Part shown: piece by piece, positions 8,773 through 16,425 of the stretch
Position numbering within the stretch: the first letter of the stretch is position 1
Layout: each line of letters begins with the position of its first letter
Source: Telmatobacter sp. DSM 110680
GTDB lineage: Bacteria > Acidobacteriota > Terriglobia > Terriglobales > Acidobacteriaceae
Direction: 5' to 3'
Assembly: GCF_039994875.1 (NCBI RefSeq)
Contig: NZ_CP121196.1
Span: forward strand, 2,046,001 to 2,110,000
DNA length: 64,000 nt
Made by a program: the position numbers and the translations under genes
Notes under the pieces: model-generated
The model's database searches: none
Told to the model about the DNA's origin: nothing
The model's input: only the letters and a program-made list of their open reading frames with translations

Positions 8773-9287
8773 GCCGAGTGTCCCTCTGCGGTTAGCCTCG
8801 GGCCGTCCTTGATGATGTCGGCGGTCTGCACTTCGACATCGAGGGCGTGGGCTGCCTTCAAATAGTCGTCGGGGCTGAGGATGAGTTGGGTGCCACGCGT
8901 GCCGGCGGAGACGCTGATCTTGTCGAAGAGAATGGCGGTTTCGTCGATGTAGACGGGGAAGACTTTTCTGGAGCCGAAGAGAGTGACGCCGCCGCGAATG
9001 TAACCGGTGAGCGGCTGCACGTCTTTGAGCGGGGCCATCTCAGCTTTACGCAATCCTGCGGCGCGAGCAAGTTTCTTGAAATCGAGTTCAGCATCACCCG
9101 GGACTACGGCGAATCGGTAGATGTTCGGGCCTCCGGTTACCAGCAGGGTTTTGAAAACCTGTTCGGGAGGCATGCCGATCTTTTTTGCTACGGTGATCGC
9201 GGATAGATCTTCAGGGTCAACTTCGTACTCGCGCAGTTCGAAGGGGATGCCGAGGGATTCGAGGAAGCGTGCGCCGTTGGTCTTCAT
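8769..9287 (-). CDS. ybaK: YbaK/EbsC-family aminoacyl-tRNA deacylase
   Basis: 172-residue editing-domain protein. Members hydrolyse mischarged Cys-tRNA(Pro) and related tRNAs. Motifs: the N-terminal region with LESLGIPFELREYE, the QVFKTLLV segment carrying the family's key lysine, FAVVPGDAELDFKKLA, and GYIRGGVTLFG. It is embedded between ccmA and ccmB with 4-bp overlaps at both ends (9284-9287 and 8769-8772), so it is almost certainly co-translated with them. Function in cytochrome maturation is not known for this family; the arrangement may simply tie editing to cysteine-rich heme protein synthesis, or be accidental. Confidence 0.92.
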   Translation of the reverse strand: MKTNGARFLESLGIPFELREYEVDPEDLSAITVAKKIGMPPEQVFKTLLVTGGPNIYRFAVVPGDAELDFKKLARAAGLRKAEMAPLKDVQPLTGYIRGGVTLFGSRKVFPVYIDETAILFDKISVSAGTRGTQLILSPDDYLKAAHALDVEVQTADIIKDGPRLTAEGHSA

Positions 9288-9967
9288 AGGGTGGGGTTCC
9301 CCGGTGCAAAGTCTGCAACGCGGCCTGCCTTGAGGCGGAGAATCCAGTCGGCGATGGGCGCGGCCTGTTCGCGCTGGTGGGTGGTGATCACGATCGTCCG
9401 ATTGCTCTGCCGAAAGCCTGCCAACAGTTCAACCATCTGGTGGGCTGACTCCACATCCATGTTGGAGAAGGGCTCGTCGAGAAGCAGCAATTCTGGAATG
9501 GGCATCAACACGCGGGCTAGCGAAGTGCGCTGGCGCATGCCCTGCGAATACTGGCCGAGCGGGCGTGAGAGGTCCGGATCGAGGCCGACCTGGCGGAGTG
9601 CTTCAGCGGGCTGAAGGCATTTGCGGCCGAGGTAAAGGCTGGCGAAGTAGGCAAGATTCTCTTTGCCGGTGAGCTCGTCGTAGAGCATGGGGGCATGGCT
9701 CATGTATCCGATGCGCTCGCGAGAGTCGTGGGGTTCGTTGTCGCCGAAAACCGTGACTTTGCCGCCGGTTGGACGCAGAAGCCCGGCAAGAATGCGAAGA
9801 AGCGTCGACTTCCCAGCGCCGTTTTCACCGATCAGAACATAGCATTTTCCGGGCTCGAGATCGACCGAGACCTGGCGCAGCGCGGCAAAAGAACCAAATA
9901 GCTTCGAAACGTTTTCGAGGTGAGCGCAAAGGGTAGAGCTGATGGCCTCCGGGGCTTGCGCTGTCAT
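9284..9967 (-). CDS. ccmA: Heme exporter ATP-binding protein CcmA
   Basis: ABC ATPase that powers release of holo-CcmE together with CcmB. All nucleotide-binding motifs are present: Walker A GENGAGKST, signature YSQGMRQR, Walker B LLLLDEPF, and the switch His in IVITTHQ. ATG 9967 gives 227 aa and starts 4 nt after the ccmE stop. A longer frame to 10027 would overlap ccmE and adds residues unlike the family. The stop overlaps the next gene (ybaK-like) by 4 bp. The order ccmE-ccmA-ybaK-ccmB on the minus strand indicates one operon. Confidence 0.94.
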   Translation of the reverse strand: MTAQAPEAISSTLCAHLENVSKLFGSFAALRQVSVDLEPGKCYVLIGENGAGKSTLLRILAGLLRPTGGKVTVFGDNEPHDSRERIGYMSHAPMLYDELTGKENLAYFASLYLGRKCLQPAEALRQVGLDPDLSRPLGQYSQGMRQRTSLARVLMPIPELLLLDEPFSNMDVESAHQMVELLAGFRQSNRTIVITTHQREQAAPIADWILRLKAGRVADFAPGNPTL

Positions 9968-9971
9968 GGAA

Positions 9972-10514
9972 TCAGTTCGTGGCAATTCCAGCTGGGGCGC
10001 TACCCGGTTGAGGAGCAGGGGCGGCATTGGCGCGGGGGTTGGTGCTCGCAGGAGCGGGCTGCGCAGGCATGGCGCCCGGTTGGCCGTTGGGCGTTGCCGG
10101 AGCGTATTTGCTGGCGCACTTGGCTTGCAAACCAGTGGCGTGGAAGACCCCGTCTGTGCCGATGGTGCCGATGGCCAACGCCTGTGAATCGTCCTTGAAG
10201 GTATCTGGCGGTGGCTCAGAGCCTTTGTAGATCACGGTGAGCTTGCGGCCGTTGGGAGCTTTGGGAGAGTGGCTTTCAAACTCGTTGAGAACGAAGGTGA
10301 CGTGGGGTCCTTCCTGCTGGATCGAGCCGGGTTGAACGAAGCCTTCCACGCGCAGGTTGCTCTTATAAGCTTTGTCGCCCATTTTGCCGAGTTCAGCGAC
10401 GGTGACGTAGTAGCTCTTATTGGAGCTGTATCCGGTAAACGACAGCCAGCCGATGGTGCCGAGGATGATGGCGACCGCAATACCGATCCTTACCGAATTG
10501 GAAGACGTCTTCAT
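9972..10514 (-). CDS. ccmE: Cytochrome c maturation heme chaperone CcmE, Cys-type
   Basis: Periplasmic heme chaperone anchored by an N-terminal helix (VRIGIAVAIILGTIGWLSFTG), followed by the beta-barrel (RVEGFVQPGSI, VTFVLNEF, LTVIYKGSEPPPDTF). The heme-attachment motif reads KCASKYAP, i.e. CxxxY, where the classical protein has HxxxY; Cys-type CcmE proteins are known from some anaerobes and archaea. After this motif comes a Pro/Ala-rich disordered tail of about 40 residues. First gene of the minus-strand ccm operon; 180 aa. No ccmF, ccmG or ccmH is in the window. Confidence 0.93.
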   Translation of the reverse strand: MKTSSNSVRIGIAVAIILGTIGWLSFTGYSSNKSYYVTVAELGKMGDKAYKSNLRVEGFVQPGSIQQEGPHVTFVLNEFESHSPKAPNGRKLTVIYKGSEPPPDTFKDDSQALAIGTIGTDGVFHATGLQAKCASKYAPATPNGQPGAMPAQPAPASTNPRANAAPAPQPGSAPAGIATN

Positions 10515-10637
10515 ATCTTGAGTTTAACGATACGGGGGCCTGTGGAGCGGGTCAATGGGGCGAGCCAACATCCGTGATCTAGATCACAAATTGGCTCGCC
10601 ATTTTCTGCTGCTTAGAAAGACGACTCTGCTCCCTGT

Positions 10638-12782
10638 TTAGTGAGCACTTTCAAGGGTTTGCGCAGCCTTGTCCAGCGATTGAGCCAAGACCGCAAGTTG
10701 CGCGGAGGCCCGCCCGGAATCCTTGGCTTCGATTGCCTCGTTTACACCTGGGATTACGACGGCGGCGTAGCCTGTGTATTCGCCGGGCGCGTAGATGGTG
10801 TGTTTGTACCAGGGTCGGTTAGGCAGGCCGGCGGGCGCAATCATAGCGGTTTCAGCGGCACGCAGGGTAGTGTTGAACTCGGCGAGATCGGCCGGGGGAC
10901 TCATCTGCAGTTGATGAGCATGATCTGCAGCCTTGGCGAATTTTGTTGCTGCTTCCAAGGCGGGCGCGAAATCAAGGCCAGAGAGGCCAGTATCAGCTGC
11001 CTTGCGCTTGGCAGCCTCGATGTAGGCCTTCACTTCGCGAGCGTATGCCGCGTAGTCGTAAGGGAGCACATCGGTATCGGCCATTCGGATCGCCTCGAGC
11101 CCGAGAACGCGCGCCATCTGCTGCAGGTAGACGAAGTGCGGATCGGCGTTCATTACGAACCATGCGTAGTTATCGAAGACGGAGTGATACACGCCGTAGG
11201 GGCCGCCGGAGCCGATGTCGGTGGAAGGCACTCCGATGTGCTGCAGGAATGGCGTGAAGTCAGAGCCGGAACCGAGATCGCTGACGCGCACCTCTTCGCC
11301 GGGTTGTGGCGGGGCGTTGCTGGCGCGATGTTCGTTGGTGCCATGGCGATTGGCGCGCCATTCCTGGTAGACGGTGTCCCCCATGGGGCTGGGGACGGAC
11401 TTGGAAATTTCGCGCATGAAGTTTTTGAGCGAGGGAACGGCGGAGGCTGAAAAGTCAGGACCGGCAACGGCCACGTCGACGTTGAGGTAGGCGACGGCGT
11501 TGGTGAGTTGCTGTGCGTGCTGCTCTACCCATTCAGTCGATCCAATCAGGCCTTCTTCTTCGGCATCCCAACTGCAGAAGATGATGGAGCGTTTCGGCTT
11601 CCATCCACCGTGGATAAGAGCTCCAACGCCGTGCACGGCTTCAAGCATGCTGGCGGTTCCGCTGTTCGGGTCGACGGCACCGTAGACCCAGGCGTCGCGA
11701 TGATTGCCGACGACCACCCAGTTTTCCGGATCGTCAGTGCCCTTGATTTTGCCGATCACATCCCAGATGGTGCGCCGCTGGTAGTCCTGGTCGGAAACGA
11801 GATGAACGCGCACGCCGCCGGGACCGATGTGATAGCGGAAGGGGAGTGCTCCCTGCCAGCCCTGGGGGACGCCGGGACCTCTGAGGCTTTGCAAAATGGG
11901 CGCGACATCCTTGTAGCTGAGCGGGATGGAGATGATGTGGGGCTGGTTGCCTTCAGGGTTGATGCGCGCCGAATCGGGCAGGTCGGTTGTGGAGGCTACT
12001 CCGGGTGTCTCCGGGTCGCCGGGATATTTGAAGAGATACTGGACGGATCCGCGCTGGACCCCGTTGTCAGGCCGCCACGGACCGAGTGGATAGGGATCGC
12101 CTTTGTAGTAGCCGTCGTCTTGAGGATCGGAGTAGATGATGACGCCAGCGGCGCCGCGCTGCTCGGCGATGTAGACCTTGACGCCGCGAAAATTCGCGCC
12201 GTAGCGCACGACCACGATCTTGCCGTGCAGGTCGATCTTCTGTTTGGCGAGTTCGTCGAAGTCCTCGAGTCGGCCGTAGTTGGCGTAGACTGCTTCGCCG
12301 GTTACATCGCCAGAGCCCGAGGAGCCGTTAAAGGGCATCACTACGCGCGGGTCTTTATCGAAGGGGTCACCCTCGACGTGCTCGGGTGTCGGACCGGACA
12401 TCAGTTGCTTGCCGGCTGCGTCGAAGGCTTCGACCTTGACGACCTTGGGCTGATTCATCAGCACGCGGTAGGGAACGATTTCGGTTTCGAGTCCGGCGGC
12501 GCGAAACTTCTCCGCGACATATTCGGCGGTCTTTCGGTCTTCAGGACTCGAGGCAATGTGCGGCTCGGCAGTCAGAGTCTTCAGGTGCTCGCCTGCCAGC
12601 TTCGCATTTGGGACGGCGAGGAATTTTTCTTCGATGCTGGCTTCTTTGCTGAAGTCTTTGTAGCCGAAGACTTGCGTGGGAGCGACGGGTGTTGTTGCGC
12701 TTTGCGCTGTACTGATTCGAGTTTGGGGGGTAAAAACTGCGGCCAACAAAACGGGAACAACCGAAAGCCTGCGAATCATCAT
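10638..12782 (-). CDS. M28-family glutamate carboxypeptidase II-like metallopeptidase
   Basis: Exported zinc peptidase of about 714 aa resembling PSMA/glutamate carboxypeptidase II. Order: signal peptide (SVVPVLLAAVFTPQTRISTA), protease-associated PA domain (IVVVRYGANFRGVKVY, GAAGVIIYSDPQDDG), M28 catalytic domain with metal ligands in VVVGNHRDAWVYGAVDPNSG, the catalytic Glu-Glu pair in WDAEEEGLIGSTEW, NVDVAVAG and the C-terminal His in YHSVFDNYAW, then a helical dimerisation domain. The adjacent ATGs at 12782 and 12779 put the signal peptide at the N terminus; a longer frame to 12842 would overlap the divergent transporter. It probably trims peptides in the periplasm; the substrate is unknown. 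Confidence 0.93.
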   Translation of the reverse strand: MMIRRLSVVPVLLAAVFTPQTRISTAQSATTPVAPTQVFGYKDFSKEASIEEKFLAVPNAKLAGEHLKTLTAEPHIASSPEDRKTAEYVAEKFRAAGLETEIVPYRVLMNQPKVVKVEAFDAAGKQLMSGPTPEHVEGDPFDKDPRVVMPFNGSSGSGDVTGEAVYANYGRLEDFDELAKQKIDLHGKIVVVRYGANFRGVKVYIAEQRGAAGVIIYSDPQDDGYYKGDPYPLGPWRPDNGVQRGSVQYLFKYPGDPETPGVASTTDLPDSARINPEGNQPHIISIPLSYKDVAPILQSLRGPGVPQGWQGALPFRYHIGPGGVRVHLVSDQDYQRRTIWDVIGKIKGTDDPENWVVVGNHRDAWVYGAVDPNSGTASMLEAVHGVGALIHGGWKPKRSIIFCSWDAEEEGLIGSTEWVEQHAQQLTNAVAYLNVDVAVAGPDFSASAVPSLKNFMREISKSVPSPMGDTVYQEWRANRHGTNEHRASNAPPQPGEEVRVSDLGSGSDFTPFLQHIGVPSTDIGSGGPYGVYHSVFDNYAWFVMNADPHFVYLQQMARVLGLEAIRMADTDVLPYDYAAYAREVKAYIEAAKRKAADTGLSGLDFAPALEAATKFAKAADHAHQLQMSPPADLAEFNTTLRAAETAMIAPAGLPNRPWYKHTIYAPGEYTGYAAVVIPGVNEAIEAKDSGRASAQLAVLAQSLDKAAQTLESAH

Positions 12783-12874
12783 CAAGCGAAACCTTTGAGG
12801 AGCAAAGTGGGGTGATGGAGCATAGACAAAGCACGGCAACATGCGGCTTCGGCACAGTTCCCACAGCTTACACT

Positions 12875-14200
12875 ATGAATTGGAGTCCTCCCCCTCTGAC
12901 AAACAGGCCCAAACTGAACGAAGAGAACCTGGCCGCTGCTTCCGACGAACCTGCAGCGATTGTGCAGGAGCTTCCGAAACTGGAGACAGCGGAACTCCCC
13001 CAGGCAATTCGCGCTTTGCGCAATGCAAATTTCCGGCTCTTCTGGGCGGGAAACTTCACCTCGAACATCGGCACGTGGATGCAGAACGTGGCACAGGGAT
13101 GGCTGGTGCTCACGCTCACAAACTCGGCGTTTTGGCTGGGCGTAGTCGGCTTCGCGGGGTCAATTCCATTTTTGTTCGTCACGCTCTTTGGCGGGGTCAT
13201 CGCGGACAGGGTGAACAAGCGCCGCCTGCTGCAGGTAACGCAGACGATCATGATGCTGCTGGCTTTTCTGCTTGCGGGGCTGACGTATTTTCACGCGATC
13301 AGCGTGTGGGGAGTGGCGGCAATTGCCTTTGGCAACGGCGTGGCGATGGCCATGAACGCGCCAAGCTACCAGGCGCTCGTCCCAAAACTGGTGAAGCGCG
13401 AAGATCTTACCAATGCGATTGCGCTGAACTCCGCGCAGTTCAATATGTCGCGCATTCTCGGTCCAACGCTGGGCGGCTATGCCATGGTGGTTTTCGGCAT
13501 GGCTGGAAACTTTTTCTTGAATGGGCTCAGCTTTCTTGCGGTGCTGTGGGCGCTAGTTCGAATTGACTATCCCAAAGAAGACCTGAGTCGCCACCAGAGT
13601 ATGTGGGACAGCCTCAAGGGCGGCTTTGCTTACCTACGCAGTAATCGTCAGATGTACGTGATGATCTGGATGACTGCCTTCGCGAGCTTTTTCGGATTTC
13701 CATTTATCACGTTTATTCCGTATTTCGCAAAGGTGCAGCTTCATGCCGGGGAGAGCGGGCTGGGATGGCTTCTGGCGTGCTCAGGAGTGGGTTCGGTTCT
13801 AGGAGCTATGACGATCGCTATCTCCGGCGTGATTCGTCATCGCGGCCGCGTGCTGACGGGCTGCGGCGTGGTGTTCTTTGCGGCAATTATCGGGTTCAGT
13901 TATTCCCACGTTTTCGCCCTTTCGCAGGGTCTGGCGTTCTTCGAGGGGTTCTGCGGGATCCTGATGATCTCCTGCTTCAATGTATCGATCCAGCATCTGT
14001 CGAGTGACGCGATGCGAGGCCGCATGATGAGCATCTACGCGACAAGCTTTCTAGGCTTGCCGCCGATCGGTGCGCTCGTTGCGGGTGAACTCTCGCGACA
14101 CATGGACACCGGTCATGCGCTGGCGATGATGGCCGGTGTTTCGCTGCTGTCTTTCGTAGGGTTCTATGCGTCTTCGCCAGCGCTGCGCGAACTGGACTAG
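12875..14200 (+). CDS. MFS transporter (MFS_3/EntS-like)
   Basis: Twelve-helix major facilitator of about 441 aa. The N-terminal tail is Pro/Glu-rich and cytosolic, then ALRNANFRLFWAGNFTSNIG opens the first helix; the family segment MQNVAQGWLVLTLT and the loop motif GGVIADRVNKRRLL (motif A) follow. The pattern matches the MFS_3 group, which includes siderophore exporters such as EntS, but no siderophore genes are nearby, so the substrate is unknown. ATG 12875 leaves 92 bp to the divergent M28 gene; the frame is open to 12812. It converges on mscL with a 19-bp gap. Confidence 0.9.
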   Translation: MNWSPPPLTNRPKLNEENLAAASDEPAAIVQELPKLETAELPQAIRALRNANFRLFWAGNFTSNIGTWMQNVAQGWLVLTLTNSAFWLGVVGFAGSIPFLFVTLFGGVIADRVNKRRLLQVTQTIMMLLAFLLAGLTYFHAISVWGVAAIAFGNGVAMAMNAPSYQALVPKLVKREDLTNAIALNSAQFNMSRILGPTLGGYAMVVFGMAGNFFLNGLSFLAVLWALVRIDYPKEDLSRHQSMWDSLKGGFAYLRSNRQMYVMIWMTAFASFFGFPFITFIPYFAKVQLHAGESGLGWLLACSGVGSVLGAMTIAISGVIRHRGRVLTGCGVVFFAAIIGFSYSHVFALSQGLAFFEGFCGILMISCFNVSIQHLSSDAMRGRMMSIYATSFLGLPPIGALVAGELSRHMDTGHALAMMAGVSLLSFVGFYASSPALRELD

Positions 14201-14219
14201 GCCAACGTTTGAGAGCGGA

Positions 14220-14612
14220 TCAGGCGACCAACTGAGTGCAATGCGAGCACCGTTTCGCTGCGATCGGAATGTCGCTAAGGCATTCAGGGCACACCTTTGT
14301 CGCCGGCGGTGTATCGGGTACGGGCTTGTGAAACCTGGCCATCAGCGCGTTGGCGGGGACCACGATAAAGAAGTAGACGGCCGCTGCAACCATGAGGAAT
14401 GCGATCAGGGCATTCAGGAAGTTGCCGATCATGATGTGGTTGTACTGGATCGCGCTGAAGTCCGGCTTGCCCACAAGATTGCCAATGAACGGGGTGAATA
14501 TGTCCTTGACGAGAGAAGCTACGACCGTTCCGAATGCGCCTCCGATGATGACGCCAACTGCCAAATCGAGTACGTTACCACGAAGAACGAAATCACGAAA
14601 TCCCTTCAGCAT
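14220..14612 (-). CDS. mscL: Large-conductance mechanosensitive channel MscL with C-terminal zinc ribbon
   Basis: Opens a wide pore under membrane tension to release solutes during hypo-osmotic shock. 130 aa: the N-terminal amphipathic helix and TM1 ([37 protein letters not shown]), the periplasmic loop, TM2 ([20 protein letters not shown]), then a short tail with [18 protein letters not shown], a CxxC...CxxC zinc-ribbon-like module absent from the textbook E. coli protein. ATG 14612 has a near-perfect AGGAGGT 5 nt upstream; the longer frame to 14726 is ignored for that reason. Confidence 0.95.
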   Translation of the reverse strand: MLKGFRDFVLRGNVLDLAVGVIIGGAFGTVVASLVKDIFTPFIGNLVGKPDFSAIQYNHIMIGNFLNALIAFLMVAAAVYFFIVVPANALMARFHKPVPDTPPATKVCPECLSDIPIAAKRCSHCTQLVA

Positions 14613-14786
14613 GTCAACCTCCTGGAAGTTAATTGCGCACATGTTACTCGACAGGCCCATCGATCTGAAAACAAAAACTTGACAATTCGCCAGACGCGTC
14701 GCCATGCGTCCGCATATCTTACACAACCAACGCAGAAAAGATATGTGATGTGACAGGACAAAAACTCAGACTGATTGAAATTCGGA

Positions 14787-15083
14787 TCACAACGGATATG
14801 CGACCAGAAACACGATCAGCGTGAGGATCATCAGGTCGGAATAGAGCAAGAGAATGACACCTGCATGGTAGAGGCTCCACTTGCCGCGGAGGCATCGCGC
14901 GGTTTCAGCCATGCCCCAGGCGGCGATGAGCAGAGATGCGAGCTGCCATGGAGATCCGTGCAACTTCTCAATATGAGGAAAGCCTGCCAGCAGAAGGCTT
15001 GCGATGAACGATGCCAGCGACAGGATTATGCCGCGCACCAAAGATCTTTGACGGAGCCGGAAGATGGTGAGGCGGGGAGGCAC
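14787..15083 (-). CDS. Small membrane protein of unknown function
   Basis: 98 aa from GTG 15083, with three hydrophobic segments (GIILSLASFIASLLLAGF, WQLASLLIAAWGMAET, GVILLLYSDLMILTLIVFLV) separated by short polar loops containing Cys and His. I do not recognise the family. Protein-like composition, a clean membrane topology and no competing frame support it as real. It stands alone between mscL and mtnA on the minus strand. Confidence 0.6.
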   Translation of the reverse strand: MPPRLTIFRLRQRSLVRGIILSLASFIASLLLAGFPHIEKLHGSPWQLASLLIAAWGMAETARCLRGKWSLYHAGVILLLYSDLMILTLIVFLVAYPL

Positions 15084-15209
15084 GACTCTTACAACTTTAG
15101 ACGTCGAAAGCGGACCTCATAAACTGTACTGTTGACAGCGCGCAAATGACAATCCACGACGCGGTGAGTCTGTGAGGAGCGGAAGCTGGAACTGGGACCG
15201 ATTCAAGGT

Positions 15210-16259
15210 TCATCCGGCGACCAGTTCCATCTCCTTAAGTGACTCGGCATAGGGCGCGCGCAATACACCGCGCTCGGTAATGATGGCCGTTACGTATTTT
15301 GCCGGGGTCACGTCAAATGCGGGATTGCAGATGCCTACCCCGTGGGGCGTCAGTTGCTTGCCGCCATGATGCGTGACTTCCTTCGCAGAACGCTCTTCGA
15401 TCGGGATGGCATCGCCGTTGGGTGTTGCCGTGTCGATGGTGGACCAAGGGGCGGCGCAGTAGAACGGAATGCCATGCTCCTTCGCAAGGATGGCTACGTT
15501 GTAGGTGCCAATTTTGTTGGCGAAGTCGCCGTTGGCGGCAATGCGATCGGCGCCGACGACCACGGCTTTGATCTTTCCGGCACGCATGAGGCTTGCGGCC
15601 ATGTTGTCGCAGATGACGGTGGTGGGAATGCCGTCGGCCATCAACTCCCACGCGGTGAGCCGCGCACCCTGCAGGAATGGCCGGGTTTCGTCGGCGTAAA
15701 CCTGGATGCGCTTGCCCTGCTCAACCGCAGAACGGATTACGCCGAGAGCCGTGCCGTAGCCGCAGGTGGCCAGCGCGCCCGCGTTGCAATGAGTGAGCAC
15801 GCCACCTTCATCGGGCAGCAGCGCGCCGCCAAAGGCGCCCATGGTCTTGCATGCTGCGATGTCTTCTTCGTACATGGCGTGGGCTTCGGCGAGCAGTTTG
15901 TCCTGTACCTGCTTCATGGACGCTCCGGTGGAGAGCAAGGCCGCGAAGACACGCTTCATGCGGTCGATGGCCCAGAAGAGGTTCACTGCGGTGGGACGGG
16001 TACTGGCGAGGCGGGCGCAGACTTTCTCGAATTCAGGCGCAAACTCTAGTGCGGTTTTTGTGTTGCTTCGGAGTGCGCCGAGGGCTACGCCATAAGCGGC
16101 AGAGACTCCAATCGCCGGGGCGCCACGCACGACCATGGTGAAGATGACATCAGCCACCTGTTCGTAATCGGTGGCCAGCACATAGCTCTCCTCGAGAGGG
16201 AGCTTGGTTTGATCAATGAAACGGACGCCTTCCGGGGTCCAGGCAAGGGTAGGAATCAT
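15210..16259 (-). CDS. mtnA: S-methyl-5-thioribose-1-phosphate isomerase
   Basis: Converts methylthioribose 1-phosphate to methylthioribulose 1-phosphate in methionine salvage. 349 residues with the MtnA/eIF2B-alpha fold. Motifs: [15 protein letters not shown], the catalytic Cys in [18 protein letters not shown] and the catalytic Asp in [13 protein letters not shown], plus [11 protein letters not shown]. The second catalytic region separates it from ribose-1,5-bisphosphate isomerases with fair but not complete certainty. No other salvage genes are nearby. It is divergent from the sodium symporter with a 166-bp shared upstream region. Confidence 0.93.
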   Translation of the reverse strand: MIPTLAWTPEGVRFIDQTKLPLEESYVLATDYEQVADVIFTMVVRGAPAIGVSAAYGVALGALRSNTKTALEFAPEFEKVCARLASTRPTAVNLFWAIDRMKRVFAALLSTGASMKQVQDKLLAEAHAMYEEDIAACKTMGAFGGALLPDEGGVLTHCNAGALATCGYGTALGVIRSAVEQGKRIQVYADETRPFLQGARLTAWELMADGIPTTVICDNMAASLMRAGKIKAVVVGADRIAANGDFANKIGTYNVAILAKEHGIPFYCAAPWSTIDTATPNGDAIPIEERSAKEVTHHGGKQLTPHGVGICNPAFDVTPAKYVTAIITERGVLRAPYAESLKEMELVAG

Positions 16260-16425
16260 GCTTCTTTAGTTTACCTGTTCGCTCATCCGAAGCAGGGCTG
16301 CCGGCAGAGCTGAAAAGGTTTTCATTTTGTGCTGGACGAGGCGAACCTCTCGTCAGTAGATTGGTTTGCGTATCCTCGGCATCGCAACACGGCTAAACTG
16401 CTCAAAGAATGAGACTGCCGTTTAG

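Noticed and set aside
11508-12815. Long open frame (435 aa) on the plus strand opposite the M28 peptidase
   Set aside because: Mirror frame of a GC-rich gene; no family features, and the minus-strand protein is unmistakable.
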